Source of the DNA: Nitrospirillum pindoramense
GTDB taxonomy: Bacteria; Pseudomonadota; Alphaproteobacteria; Azospirillales; Azospirillaceae
DNA: 64,000 nt
Assembly (NCBI RefSeq): GCF_007827955.1
Contig: NZ_VITR01000007.1
Span: 62,001-126,000, forward strand
Direction of reading: 5' to 3'
The position numbers and the translations under genes were made by a program. Positions 1-8,650 of the stretch are shown here, one piece after another (the stretch's first letter is position 1; every line of letters starts with the position of its first letter). The notes beneath the pieces were generated by a model that worked only from the letters and a program-made list of their open reading frames with translations, searched no databases and was not told the origin of the DNA.

Positions 1-1053
1 CACGCTCATTTCAAACGACAGGGTGCCGGCATGGGCACGGGCGTCCAGGCCCGCGGGGGGCGGCGCGCCGGCGTCGAACAGCACGCAGGTGCGGCCCGCC
101 GCCAGCCGCTCAAACCCCACATGGGGGGCGGAGCGCAGGGGCCGGCCGCGCGCGTCCGCCTGGCTCAGCACCGTATCGATGAAGGCCGGGTCTTCCGCGC
201 ACCCGCCATTGAACAGGGCGAGACCGCCATCGCCATGCCGGAAGAAACGCAGGGTGGGGGTCAGGCGGTCGATGGTGTGCTGCAGCGCGTCCGGCATGTC
301 GGCCCGGGCGGCGCGCAACACCCCGCGGATGTCGATGAGGTGACGCAGCACCTGCAATTGCAGCGATGGGCTGCGCTGCACATGGCCACCGTCGGCCATG
401 ACCTGGCGCGCCAGCTCGCGGTTCAGCAGCCACAGCGCCCGCTGGGCGGTGCGCACGCGCCCCGGCAGGCACAGACCGCCATAGATCATGCCCTTGATGC
501 CCAGGATCAGGTCGACGCCGCGCAGGCGACCGGGCACCAGGCGAGCCAGATGGCGCAACTGGCGGGCCAGGCTGTCGAAGACCCGGGCGCGCAGGCCGTC
601 ATCGGCGCTGGCCAGGAAGAAATCATGGGCGCCGATCCAGGCGGCGATCCGCTGGGCCGTCACCTCCGGCGCCCAGGCGACGGCGTGCCAGGAGGAGAAA
701 CCGTCCAGCCAGCTGGTGACCAGCACGCGGGCCTGGCGCCGAGCGGCGTCGCCGCCCACGGCCTTCAGGTGGCGCAGCCAGTCGAACCCGTGCAGCGCGG
801 TCAGCCAGGCGGACCCGGCGGACAGGTCCAGCCAGGGCGGCAGGTCGGCCTGGCGCTCTTCTCCCGCGAAGGCGAAGCGGCCAGCCAGCAGCGCCTCACC
901 CTGGCGGGGGTCGCCCGGCCACGGGTCGGCCGGCACCACGCCCAGCGCCTGCGGCGCACGACTTTTCAGCAGCACGCCGTATAGCGGCGTCCGGTAGACC
1001 AGCGCGCCGGGGCCGGCGCGGAACCGTCTCATGCCGGAAGTGACACGGGCCAT
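1..1053 (-). CDS. Heparinase II/III family protein (3' end outside window)
   Basis: The visible 351 residues start MARVTSGMRRFRAG and resemble the helical N-terminal part of the heparinase II/III-like proteins found downstream of rsmB and rpe in Rhodospirillales. Motifs seen are WLDLSAGSAWLTALHGFDW near residue 90 and FFRHGDGGLALFNGG near residue 290, where the C-terminal beta-rich domain begins. The rest of that domain lies off the window. The start at 1053 is chosen because AAAGGGG lies about 10 nt upstream; an in-frame ATG at 1032 is possible. It follows rpe by 16 nt and is probably cotranscribed with rsmB and rpe. The family cleaves acidic polysaccharides, but the substrate here cannot be told. 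Confidence 0.8.
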   Translation of the reverse strand, partial: MARVTSGMRRFRAGPGALVYRTPLYGVLLKSRAPQALGVVPADPWPGDPRQGEALLAGRFAFAGEERQADLPPWLDLSAGSAWLTALHGFDWLRHLKAVGGDAARRQARVLVTSWLDGFSSWHAVAWAPEVTAQRIAAWIGAHDFFLASADDGLRARVFDSLARQLRHLARLVPGRLRGVDLILGIKGMIYGGLCLPGRVRTAQRALWLLNRELARQVMADGGHVQRSPSLQLQVLRHLIDIRGVLRAARADMPDALQHTIDRLTPTLRFFRHGDGGLALFNGGCAEDPAFIDTVLSQADARGRPLRSAPHVGFERLAAGRTCVLFDAGAPPPAGLDARAHAGTLSFEMSV

Positions 1054-1069
1054 GCGCCGTTCGACCCCT

Positions 1070-1750
1070 TTAGACCAGCGGGCCGCGCAGGCGGCGGATG
1101 TTGTCGGCGTAGGCGTCCGGGCCGCCCTGGAAGGTGGCGGTGCCGGCCACCAGCACGTCGGCGCCAGCCGCGATGGCCACGGGCGCCATCTCGGCATTGA
1201 TGCCGCCGTCGACCTCCAGGTCGATGACACGGGACGTGCCGGCGGTCACCGCGTCGATGCGCTGGCGGATGGCCCGGATCTTGTCCTTCTGGCTGTTGAT
1301 GAAGGACTGGCCGCCGAAGCCGGGGTTGACCGACATGACCAGGATCATGTCGACGTCGTCCATAATGTAGTCCAGCACCGAGATGGGCGTCGCCGGGTTC
1401 AGCGCCACGCCGGCCTTCTTGCCCAGGCTGCGGATCAACTGCAGCGTGCGGTGGGTATGAGCACCGGCCTCGGGATGCACGGTGATGATGTCGGCGCCGG
1501 CCTTGGCGAAGGCGGCGACGAAATTGTCCACCGGGCTGATCATCAGGTGAACGTCGAACACCTTGGCCGAATGCGGGCGCAGCGCCTGCACCACCATGGG
1601 GCCGATGGTCAGATTGGGCACGAAATGCCCGTCCATGACGTCGATGTGGATATAGTCGGCGCCGGCAGCGTCCACGGCCCGAACCTCCGCGCCCAGGTTG
1701 GCGAAGTCGGCCGACAGGATGGAGGGGGCGATGCGTACCGGCTGCTGCAT
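1070..1750 (-). CDS. rpe: Ribulose-phosphate 3-epimerase
   Basis: Interconverts D-ribulose 5-phosphate and D-xylulose 5-phosphate in the pentose phosphate and Calvin cycles. The 226-residue product is a normal-length TIM barrel. It shows the opening [14 protein letters not shown], the metal-binding [12 protein letters not shown] near residues 35-45, the VNPGFGGQ phosphate loop and the late EVDGGIN with the second catalytic Asp. The ATG at 1750 is preferred over an upstream TTG at 1771, because it places the conserved start six residues in and has AGGAA upstream. It sits between rsmB (43 nt) and the heparinase-like gene (16 nt) on the same strand, so an operon is likely. Confidence 0.95.
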   Translation of the reverse strand: MQQPVRIAPSILSADFANLGAEVRAVDAAGADYIHIDVMDGHFVPNLTIGPMVVQALRPHSAKVFDVHLMISPVDNFVAAFAKAGADIITVHPEAGAHTHRTLQLIRSLGKKAGVALNPATPISVLDYIMDDVDMILVMSVNPGFGGQSFINSQKDKIRAIRQRIDAVTAGTSRVIDLEVDGGINAEMAPVAIAAGADVLVAGTATFQGGPDAYADNIRRLRGPLV

Positions 1751-1793
1751 GGTGACTATGGTTCCTATCAACTAAGGGCTGTTTTGCCAACCG

Positions 1794-3110
1794 CTAGGCG
1801 GTGCGGCGCAGGCGGGTCATGAAAAATCCGTCAAGGCCGCCCAGCTCGGGCCAATGGCCGGGCGTGGTGCGCACGTCGCCGCTGTCGGTCACCAGCGGCG
1901 CGAGCGCGGTGGCGTCCGCCTGCGGGTCGTACGCCAAGTCGACCGGAATGACGGGTTCCACCATGACATCCAGGCGGCGCGACAGCAGCTTGGACAACTG
2001 CTCCTCGCCTTCCTCCGGCTGGAGGGAGCAGGTGCAGTAGACCACCAGGCCGCCAGGCTTCACCATGTCGATGGCGCGATCCAGCAGGCGGCGCTGCACG
2101 CCCTGCAGGCGGCCCACGTCTTCCGGCGTTTTCAGCCGCGCCACGTCGGGGTGGCGGCGGATGGTGCCGGTGGCGCTGCACGGCGCGTCCAGCAGCACGG
2201 CGTCCACCGGTTCGTCCGGCAGCCACTTGGTGGCGTCGGCCACCGCCGTGGTGACCGACAGGCCCAGCCGTTCCATGTTGCGCGACAGCCGGTCCAGCCG
2301 GGGGGCGGAGCGGTCGACCGCCGTCACCTTGGCGCCGGCGGCGGCCAGCTGGGCGGTCTTGCCGCCCGGGGCGGCGCACAAATCGATGACGGTCAGGCCG
2401 GCGACGTCGCCCAGCAGGCGGGCGGGCAGCGCCGCAGCCGCGTCCTGCACCCACCAGGCGCCCTCATTGAAGCCCGGCAGCTCGGTGACCGACCCGCCGG
2501 CGGCGCGGCGCAGGGTCCCGGTGGGCAGCACCGTCGCCTCCAGCCGTTCCGCCCAGGCGCGCGGATCGCCCTTCACCGTGATGTCCAGCGGCGCCTCGAC
2601 CAGATGGGCGTCGACGATGGCGCGGGTGTGGCCGGTGCCGTAGTGCTGGCGCCAGGCCAGCCACAGCCAGTCGGGCGTGTTCAGGCGGCCGGCGTCCTGG
2701 GCGGCCAGCAGCTCGGCGCCCTCGCGCGCCAGGCGGCGCAGCACGGCGTTGATCAGGCCCTTCATGCCGGCCAGGCCCTTGGCCACGGCCAGTTCCACGC
2801 CCGTGTCCACGGCGGCGTGGGCGGGGGTGCCCAGGAACAGTAGTTGGGCGGCGGAAACGCGCAGGATGTCCAGCACGCCGGCCTTGGGCAGGTCCGGCCG
2901 CGCCAGCAGCGACAGGACCACGGCGTCGATCTGGCCCAGGCGGCGGATGACGGTGGCGGTCAGCAGGCGGACGAAGGCGCGGTCGCGCGGCTCCAGCGCC
3001 GGCAATCCCCGGTGCTGATCCAATGCGTCATCCAGCGGCACGCGGCGGCGCAGCACGCTTTCCAAGAGATCCAGGACTACCCGGCGGGCGGCCAACGTTT
3101 CGGTATTCAT
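1794..3110 (-). CDS. rsmB: 16S rRNA (cytosine-C5) methyltransferase, RsmB family
   Basis: Predicted AdoMet-dependent m5C methyltransferase acting on 16S rRNA (C967 in E. coli). The 438 residues are close to the E. coli length. An N-terminal NusB-like helical RNA-binding domain (about 1-140) is followed by a Rossmann methyltransferase domain with VIDLCAAPGGKTAQLAA, the motif IV cysteine in LDAPCSATGTIRRHPD and the catalytic motif VI cysteine in VYCTCSLQPEEGE. It is the first gene of the rsmB-rpe-heparinase run and is divergent from the DUF1674 gene at 3248. Other NOL1/NOP2/Sun enzymes share the fold, but the NusB domain points to RsmB. Confidence 0.93.
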   Translation of the reverse strand: MNTETLAARRVVLDLLESVLRRRVPLDDALDQHRGLPALEPRDRAFVRLLTATVIRRLGQIDAVVLSLLARPDLPKAGVLDILRVSAAQLLFLGTPAHAAVDTGVELAVAKGLAGMKGLINAVLRRLAREGAELLAAQDAGRLNTPDWLWLAWRQHYGTGHTRAIVDAHLVEAPLDITVKGDPRAWAERLEATVLPTGTLRRAAGGSVTELPGFNEGAWWVQDAAAALPARLLGDVAGLTVIDLCAAPGGKTAQLAAAGAKVTAVDRSAPRLDRLSRNMERLGLSVTTAVADATKWLPDEPVDAVLLDAPCSATGTIRRHPDVARLKTPEDVGRLQGVQRRLLDRAIDMVKPGGLVVYCTCSLQPEEGEEQLSKLLSRRLDVMVEPVIPVDLAYDPQADATALAPLVTDSGDVRTTPGHWPELGGLDGFFMTRLRRTA

Positions 3111-3247
3111 GGGGGCGGGGTGTACCCTGGAAAAAGCCCGCTGTCACCGGCCCCTTTCGGCCACCCGCCCCCCGTTTCCGGCATGGATTTGAAGGGATGC
3201 CGGAAAACCCCTTGGCGGCGGCCAACGGCGGGGCCAATTATACCCCC

Positions 3248-3472
3248 ATGAGCAAGCTACCCCCTCTGCCTGAGCCCCCTCTGCCCGAACCCAAGGCCCC
3301 CGTGTTCAAGGCGCACGTCGCCCCCACGGCATCGGCGCCCGAGCCCGCCCCCGAAGCCGTCAAGGCCGAGGCCGCGAACCCCGAACCCGTGCGCGAGATC
3401 GGCGGCCCCACCGGCCCCGAGCCCACCCGCTACGGCGACTGGGAACGCAAAGGCCGCTGCAGCGATTTTTGA
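3248..3472 (+). CDS. DUF1674 / SDHAF4-like succinate dehydrogenase assembly factor
   Basis: A 74-residue protein. Its first 45 residues are rich in Pro, Glu and Ala. It ends in the family signature EIGGPTGPEPTRYGDWERKG followed by RCSDF, as in mitochondrial SDHAF4 and bacterial DUF1674 proteins. SDHAF4 binds the flavinylated SdhA subunit during complex II assembly; that role is carried over here by homology. The gene is divergent from rsmB with 137 nt between starts, and no sdh gene is in the window. The low-complexity N-terminus is normal for the family. Confidence 0.85.
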   Translation: MSKLPPLPEPPLPEPKAPVFKAHVAPTASAPEPAPEAVKAEAANPEPVREIGGPTGPEPTRYGDWERKGRCSDF

Positions 3473-3665
3473 AGAAGCGGTGCGGCGGGGCTAAGGCTCG
3501 CGCATAGGCTTAACGCGAGCGGTGCCCAAGCCCCTGGGCGCGGTCAGCATTACCCTCTGGTACCCCTTTGGGGTCTCCTCTGCCCCCCGGCCGCCCTTTC
3601 AGGGTAGCGCGTCCAAATCGAGCGATCAACGCCCCCAACCCAGCTCTGGAGGAGCGTCAGCGACG

Positions 3666-3759
3666 AATAGCCCGCGACCGCGGGCGCCGCAGCGATCACC
3701 GCAGGGCGCAGCGAGGATAGCCGAGGGGCCGGATGGCCCCGCCGGCGCTTGAGGAAAAC
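3666..3759 (-). repeat. Intergenic structured repeat, copy A (3' of regA)
   Basis: The most diverged copy of the eight-member family. It keeps the GAGGATAGCC linker, stem III as GGGGCC-GGAT-GGCCCC and the GCGCTTGAGG end, plus a stem I variant CCCGC-GAC-CGCGGG. Stem II is not recognisable. It begins 4 nt after the regA stop codon, in regA sense. Nothing gene-like is visible in the rest of 3473-3665. Confidence 0.7.
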
Positions 3760-3763
3760 GACT

Positions 3764-4345
3764 TCAAGTCCTGGGCGCGTGCTTGTTCAGGATGCGCTGC
3801 AGGGTACGGCGGTGCATCTTCAGGCGGCGCGCGGTTTCCGAGACGTTGCGGTCACACTGCTCGAACACCCGCTGGATGTGTTCCCAGCGCACGCGGTCGG
3901 CGGACATGGGGTGTTCCGGCGGCGGCGGCAGGGGCCCGTCGGTCAGCAGGGCGGCCTCCACCGCGTCGGCGTCGGCCGGCTTGGGCAGGTAGTCCACGGC
4001 GCCGGCCTTCACGGCGGCGACGGCGGTGGCGATGTTGCCATAGCCTGTCAGCATGACGATGCGCGCCTCGGGCCGGGCGTCGCGCAGGGCCTTCACCACA
4101 TCCAGGCCGCTGCCGTCAGCCAGCCGCAGGTCGACCACGGCATAGCGCGGGGCGGCCTCCTGCGCCACCTCCACGCCCACCGCGACGCTGTCCACCGCCA
4201 CCACGTCGAAGCCGCGCTTTTCCAGCGCGCGGGCCAGGCGGATGCGGAAGGGGGCGTCATCGTCCACCACCAGCAGGCTGCGCGACGCGTCCCCGGTGAA
4301 GCCGAGGCGCATGGGATCGATCACGTCACCGGTCTCAACGCTCAT
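3764..4345 (-). CDS. regA: Redox response regulator, ActR/PrrA/RegA family
   Basis: A 193-residue two-component regulator. The receiver domain (about 22-135) has VVDDDAPFR, the phospho-acceptor Asp near 72 in VVDLRLADGSGLD, Thr in MLTGYG and Lys in YLPKPAD. A proline-rich linker leads to a FIS-type helix-turn-helix at the C-terminus (VSETARRLKMHRRTLQRIL), which is nearly invariant in this family. It controls respiration, carbon and nitrogen fixation or photosynthesis genes in response to redox state in relatives. The ATG at 4345 matches the family start; a longer frame upstream has no support. It lies 263 nt downstream of regB on the same strand, so it may have its own promoter. Confidence 0.93.
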   Translation of the reverse strand: MSVETGDVIDPMRLGFTGDASRSLLVVDDDAPFRIRLARALEKRGFDVVAVDSVAVGVEVAQEAAPRYAVVDLRLADGSGLDVVKALRDARPEARIVMLTGYGNIATAVAAVKAGAVDYLPKPADADAVEAALLTDGPLPPPPEHPMSADRVRWEHIQRVFEQCDRNVSETARRLKMHRRTLQRILNKHAPRT

Positions 4346-4608
4346 CTCTCGAAAACCCCTTATTTTCCGGCCGTGCTGTGTGGACGGTTGCAAAGCTATG
4401 AACGACCTTATTACGCCGTCCGGGACGGCTTGCCTGCGATTTCGACACGCGGCAAAAGGACGCCCCGTTATGCCGGAATAGATGGACACGCGATTGTGGC
4501 CGTCCAAGGGCGGTAATACGCCGGGGCCCATGCCCTGTCGATTATCCATCCCTTTGGCCTGTCTTCGGACCGTTCACCGCCAGTCTTGGGACTTATCAAT
4601 CGCCCGCC

Positions 4609-5982
4609 TCAGTCGCCCGGCTGCGGCCCGCTCCAGTTCACGGTGACCTGGGCGCCGGCCCCGACGGGGGTGCTGCCCGGCCGGCCGTTGGCGTAGGAGA
4701 CGATGGCGCCGGTGCGTTCCAGCAGGATCTGGGCGATGAACAGGCCCAACCCCATGGTGCCGCCGCCGCCCACGCGCACGGGCACCTGCTCCAACCGTTC
4801 ATCCCGGTCGGAGACATAGGGCTCCCCCAACCGTTCCAGCAGGCTGACGGGAAAGCCGGGGCCATCGTCCGCCACCGTCAGCACCAGGGCGGAGGGGTCG
4901 CAATGCAGGGTCACGTCCACCCGGGTGGTGGCGAATTGCATGGCGTTCTGGATGATGTTGCCCAGGCCGTGCTGCAGTTCCGGCGACAGCGGCAGGGGAG
5001 ACGGCGCCCCCTCCTCCGCCCCGGTGACGGTGATGTCCAGGGTCACGTCCGCCCGCCGGTGCGGGGCGGCCACGGCCTCGATGACCTGGACGGGCCCCAG
5101 GGGGGCGTAGGGCTCCATCTCCCCTTCCGCGTCCGGGCGGCGGGCCAGGTCGGCCAGGATGACGCGGCAGCGGTCGCACTGGCTTTGCAGCAGCTGGACA
5201 TCCTCCTGCCAGGGGCTGTCGGGCGGCATGTCGCGGGCCAGCTCCTTGGCCACCACGGCGATGGTGCCCAGCGGGCTGCCCAGCTCGTGGGCCGCCGCCG
5301 CCGCCAGGGCGCCCAGGGCGGACGCCTTCTGGGCGCGGGCCAGCGACACTTGGCTGGCGATCAGAGCCTGGGACAGGTCGCGGCCCGACTGCGCCACCTT
5401 GTAGACGTAGGTCGCGATGAAAATGGCCGCCAGAGTGAGCGCCGCCCAGATGCCGGCCAGATAGATGGGCGACAGGGTGACGCCGTTGCTGGCCGGCCAG
5501 GACAGGGGCATGGCCAACGCCCACAGCAGGGTGAGACAGGCGGTGGTCAGCGCGGTGAGGCCCGTGACCAGCCGGCGCGCCAGCATGCTGGCCCCCACCA
5601 TCAGCGGCGCCAGGACCAGGACGGCGAAGGGATTTTCCAGGCCGCCAGTCAGCAGGAGCAACAGGGTGAGCTGCACGGTGTCGTAGCCCAGGAAGGCGAC
5701 GGCGCCCAGTTCGGTCAGGAAGGGGCTGCGGCGCCGGCGGGCGACGGCGTACAGGTTGATCAGCAGCGACACCGCCGTCACCGCCAGGGCCGGCAGCAGC
5801 GGGATGTCGACACCGACCAGATCCTCCACCGTCAGCAAGGTGATGGTCTGGCCAGCGATGGCGATCCAGCGGATGGTGTTGAGGGTGCGCAGGTTGATGC
5901 GCGCCGCCGCCCAGCGCCCGCTCCCCGGCCGCGCCTCATCCGGGCTGTCGCCCACGCTTGCTGTCCACGCCTGCCGCGTCAT
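4609..5982 (-). CDS. regB: Redox-sensing histidine kinase, ActS/PrrB/RegB family
   Basis: A 457-residue membrane kinase partnered with the downstream regA. About six membrane segments fill residues 35-195. They contain the ubiquinone-binding motif GGLENPF at 113-119. The H-box is AAAHELGSPLGT with His near 232, followed by the redox cysteine motif QCDRCR (Cys269 and Cys272) that in RegB controls oligomer state. ATP-binding N and G boxes follow (NIIQNAMQFA, DDGPGFP, GLGLFIAQ). The ATG at 5982 fits the family; the frame upstream of it is unsupported. No senC/sco gene lies between regB and regA, unlike in Rhodobacter. Confidence 0.93.
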   Translation of the reverse strand: MTRQAWTASVGDSPDEARPGSGRWAAARINLRTLNTIRWIAIAGQTITLLTVEDLVGVDIPLLPALAVTAVSLLINLYAVARRRRSPFLTELGAVAFLGYDTVQLTLLLLLTGGLENPFAVLVLAPLMVGASMLARRLVTGLTALTTACLTLLWALAMPLSWPASNGVTLSPIYLAGIWAALTLAAIFIATYVYKVAQSGRDLSQALIASQVSLARAQKASALGALAAAAAHELGSPLGTIAVVAKELARDMPPDSPWQEDVQLLQSQCDRCRVILADLARRPDAEGEMEPYAPLGPVQVIEAVAAPHRRADVTLDITVTGAEEGAPSPLPLSPELQHGLGNIIQNAMQFATTRVDVTLHCDPSALVLTVADDGPGFPVSLLERLGEPYVSDRDERLEQVPVRVGGGGTMGLGLFIAQILLERTGAIVSYANGRPGSTPVGAGAQVTVNWSGPQPGD

Positions 5983-6149
5983 CGTCCCGACCGTCCCAAA
6001 GCTCAAGGTCGCCTGGATTAAGCAGCGGCAACCATGCCGGGCGTCAAGCGATTGCGCATCGGCCAAGGCGTCGCACCCGTGCAGGCCCTTGCCCCCGGGC
6101 GTATGGCATTGATAATGACGGCGGGATGCCACCCGGTGGAGAAAGTTCC

Positions 6150-6542
6150 TTGGACAGCCAGCGCAAATTCGCGGTGCAGAAGCCCCAGGGCAAAAAGTGG
6201 GAAACCCTGGCCCTGGTCGACAGCCTGTCGGCGGGCAAGCGGGAATTCAGCGAGGCGGTGCGCAGCCACGGGCGCGGCTACGTCCGCCTGATCCAGGTGG
6301 ATTTCGAGAGCGAGGACGCGCTGTCCAACTACGACTGGCGCCTGGTGGAACTGCACGACCCCTACAAGGGCAGCGGCCGGCCCAAACCCACCGTCGTCGC
6401 CGGCTCGGAGCGCCCGGCCAAGCCCAAGAAGGACAAGGGGCCCGGCGAAAAGGTGGCCATCCCCATCCGCACCTGGATGCTGGCCTGCCTGGTGGCGGTG
6501 GCCGTGGGCGTCATGTGGGTGCTGACGTATCACCGGCCGTGA
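6150..6542 (+). CDS. Small single-pass membrane protein, unknown function
   Basis: I do not recognise a named family. About 130 residues: a soluble basic/acidic N-terminal region (QRKFAVQKPQGKKWE, then VRLIQVDFESEDALSNYDWRLVELHDPYKG), a Lys/Pro-rich linker and a C-terminal membrane helix (WMLACLVAVAVGVMWVLTY). The start is taken as the TTG at 6150, since GGTGGAGAAAG lies just upstream; the in-frame ATG at 6126 would add eight residues without a ribosome-binding site. It is divergent from regB, with 167 nt between starts, and is followed by repeat copy B. Confidence 0.7.
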   Translation: MDSQRKFAVQKPQGKKWETLALVDSLSAGKREFSEAVRSHGRGYVRLIQVDFESEDALSNYDWRLVELHDPYKGSGRPKPTVVAGSERPAKPKKDKGPGEKVAIPIRTWMLACLVAVAVGVMWVLTYHRP

Positions 6543-6554
6543 GAGGCTGGTTGG

Positions 6555-6658
6555 TTCGCCTCAGGCGCCGGCGGGCCATCCGGCCCTTGGCTTGTCCTCG
6601 TTTTGCAGTCCGCTCTCGCTCCCCGCAAAACTCCGGCGGCCGCAGTCGCGGCCTAGCC
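6555..6658 (+). repeat. Intergenic structured repeat, copy B
   Basis: Read on the + strand it starts TCAGGCGCCGG 13 nt after the stop of the gene at 6150. It has stem III GGGCC-ATCC-GGCCC, the linker CTTGGCTTGTCCTCG, stem II GTTTTGC...GCAAAAC around AGTCCGCTCTCGCTCCCC, and stem I GGCCGC-AGTC-GCGGCC. The stem I and II arms differ from other copies but keep pairing. It lies between convergent genes (6150 gene and cobT). Confidence 0.85.
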
Positions 6659-6712
6659 CAGTTCCAGCTGAAACTGGGCCTTGGCGCTTCGAGGGCGAGT
6701 GTGTCAGCGCCT

Positions 6713-7750
6713 TTAATGCGTGGCCCGGCCCTCTGCGCCGCGTGTGGACACGCCGGCCTCGGTGAACGTCGCCATGCCGGTGTGGCAGGCGACAGCGGCC
6801 TGCAGCAGGGGCAGGGCCAGGGCGGCGCCGGAGCCTTCGCCCAGGCGCATGCCCAGGGTCAGCAGCGGTTCCTGGCCGATAGCGTCCAGCAGGCGGCGGT
6901 GGGCCGGCTCGGCCGACAGGTGGCCGACGATGCAATGGTCCAGGGCGCGGGGGTCCAGCTTGAACAGCACGGCGGCGGCGGCGGTGCAGGCGTAGCCGTC
7001 CAGCACCACCGGCGTGCGGGCCATGCGGGCCGCCATGATGGCGCCGACGATGGCCGCCAGCTCATACCCGCCCAGGGCGCGCAGGACATGGAAGGGATCG
7101 GCCAGCAGATCGGCGTTGGCCTGGACGCCGGCCGCGACCACAGCGGCCTTGCGCGCCACGCCCTCGGCATCCAGGCCGGTGCCGGGACCGACCCAATCCC
7201 CAGCCTTGCCCCCGAACAGGGCCAGGCACAGGGCGGCGGCGGACGTGGAGTTGCCGATGCCCATCTCCCCCAGGCACAGCACGTCGATGCCGGTCTCCAC
7301 CGCCATCATGCCGTAGGCCATGGCACGGGCGCAGGCCTCCTCGCTCATGGCGGGGCCGTGGGTGAAGTCGGCCGTGGGGTTGTCCAGGTCCAGCTCATAG
7401 ACGCGCAGGTCGGCGTCGGCCTGGCCACACAGCTGGTTCACCGCCGCACCACCCTGGGTGAAGTTGCGCACCATCTGGGCCGTCACTGCCGAAGGATAGG
7501 CGGACACGCCCAGCGCCGCCACACCATGGTTGCCGGCGAACACCGCCACACGCGGATGCTGCACCCGGGGGGGCGTGCGGCCCTGCCAGGTGGCCAGCCA
7601 CTCGGTCAGGCTTTCCAGCCGGCCCAGGGCGCCGCGCGGCTTGGTCAGCTGCACCTCGCGCTGCATGACGGTGGTGGCGGCCTCCAGATCCGGGCCCGGC
7701 AGGTCGGCCAGGACGCGGCGGAATTCGTCGAAGGAGGGGATGTCGCTCAT
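6713..7750 (-). CDS. cobT: Nicotinate-nucleotide--dimethylbenzimidazole phosphoribosyltransferase
   Basis: Makes alpha-ribazole phosphate from dimethylbenzimidazole and nicotinate mononucleotide, for the lower ligand of cobalamin. The 345 residues match the family length. Visible are VFAGNHGVAALGVSAYP, EMGIGNSTSAAAL, PVVLDGYACTAAA and the C-terminal LGEGSGAALALPL carrying the catalytic Glu. It is divergent from cobS with only 84 nt between starts, so the two promoters must overlap. No cobalamin riboswitch fits in that gap. The last residues (EGRATH) end 54 nt from repeat copy B. Confidence 0.95.
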   Translation of the reverse strand: MSDIPSFDEFRRVLADLPGPDLEAATTVMQREVQLTKPRGALGRLESLTEWLATWQGRTPPRVQHPRVAVFAGNHGVAALGVSAYPSAVTAQMVRNFTQGGAAVNQLCGQADADLRVYELDLDNPTADFTHGPAMSEEACARAMAYGMMAVETGIDVLCLGEMGIGNSTSAAALCLALFGGKAGDWVGPGTGLDAEGVARKAAVVAAGVQANADLLADPFHVLRALGGYELAAIVGAIMAARMARTPVVLDGYACTAAAAVLFKLDPRALDHCIVGHLSAEPAHRRLLDAIGQEPLLTLGMRLGEGSGAALALPLLQAAVACHTGMATFTEAGVSTRGAEGRATH

Positions 7751-7834
7751 GATGCTCCGGCCCGATGATGGGACCCGCGATCAGGCGCCGGACTGGCGCT
7801 GGCGGGCGGACGGGACTTCCCGTATACCGGAACC

Positions 7835-8650
7835 ATGACTGATGCAACGGGGCCGCGCCTGGGCGGTGTCTTCGCCGAATTCATAGCCGCCGTGATCTTT
7901 TTGACGCGGTTGCCCATCCGTTGGCGCGGGGCCTGGCCCCAGGACCTGGATTCCCGGGCGCTGACCTGGTTTCCCATCGTCGGCACCCTGATCGGCGCCG
8001 TGGGCGGCCTGGTCTATTGGGGCCTGAGCAGCGTCAACGTCCCGCCCCTGCTGGCGGCACTGCTGACCGTAGGCGCCCTGATGGGCCTGACCGGCGCGTT
8101 GCATGAGGACGGGCTGGCCGACGTGGCCGACGGCTTCGGCGGCGGGCGCGACCGCGAGGCCAAGCTGACCATCATGAAGGACAGCCGCGTGGGCACCTAT
8201 GGCGCCGCCGCCCTGGTGCTGAGCGTGGCCGCCCGCACCCTGGCCCTGGCGGCCATCGCCAGCCCCCACCATGTGGCCGTGGCCCTGATCGGCGCGCATG
8301 CCTATTCCCGCGCCTTCCTGCCGGGCATGAAGCTGCTGCTGCCCGAGGCGCGACTGGTGGGCCACAGCGCCGGCGTGGGCAAACCCAACAGCGCCCGCGC
8401 CCTGGCGGCGCTGCTGGCCGGCTTCGTCCTGGCCGCCACCACCCTGGGCAAGCTGCCCATGGATGGGGGCATGACCCGCCTGGCCGTCCTGGCGGTAGCG
8501 GCCGGCGGCGTCCTGGTCGTGGCCCAGCTGGCCCGCCGCCAGGTGGGAGGCATCACCGGCGACGTGCTCGGCGCCGCCGAGCAGGTGGCGGAAATCCTGT
8601 TCCTGGTGGCCGTGACCGGCGCGCTGGGCGGCGCGGTCCCCATTCCATGA
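7835..8650 (+). CDS. cobS: Adenosylcobinamide-GDP ribazoletransferase (cobalamin synthase)
   Basis: Inner-membrane enzyme that joins adenosylcobinamide-GDP to alpha-ribazole in the last stage of cobalamin synthesis. The 271-residue product has several membrane helices. It carries the family's acidic motif LHEDGLADVADGFGGG near residue 90 and the SRVGTYGAAAL motif after it; the Asp residues bind Mg2+. The start MTDATGPRLGGVF fits the family. The stop overlaps the start of the next gene as ATGA, so the two are translationally coupled. Its substrate alpha-ribazole phosphate comes from the divergent cobT. Confidence 0.95.
   Translation: MTDATGPRLGGVFAEFIAAVIFLTRLPIRWRGAWPQDLDSRALTWFPIVGTLIGAVGGLVYWGLSSVNVPPLLAALLTVGALMGLTGALHEDGLADVADGFGGGRDREAKLTIMKDSRVGTYGAAALVLSVAARTLALAAIASPHHVAVALIGAHAYSRAFLPGMKLLLPEARLVGHSAGVGKPNSARALAALLAGFVLAATTLGKLPMDGGMTRLAVLAVAAGGVLVVAQLARRQVGGITGDVLGAAEQVAEILFLVAVTGALGGAVPIP

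Noticed and set aside
31-984. Plus-strand frame at the left edge
   Set aside because: The minus strand gives a continuous heparinase-like protein to the edge; the plus frame is Gln/Gly/Ala-rich shadow.
7751-7834. Cobalamin riboswitch between cobT and cobS
   Set aside because: The gap is only 84 bp and no B12-box-like sequence is seen; a riboswitch would need about 200 nt.
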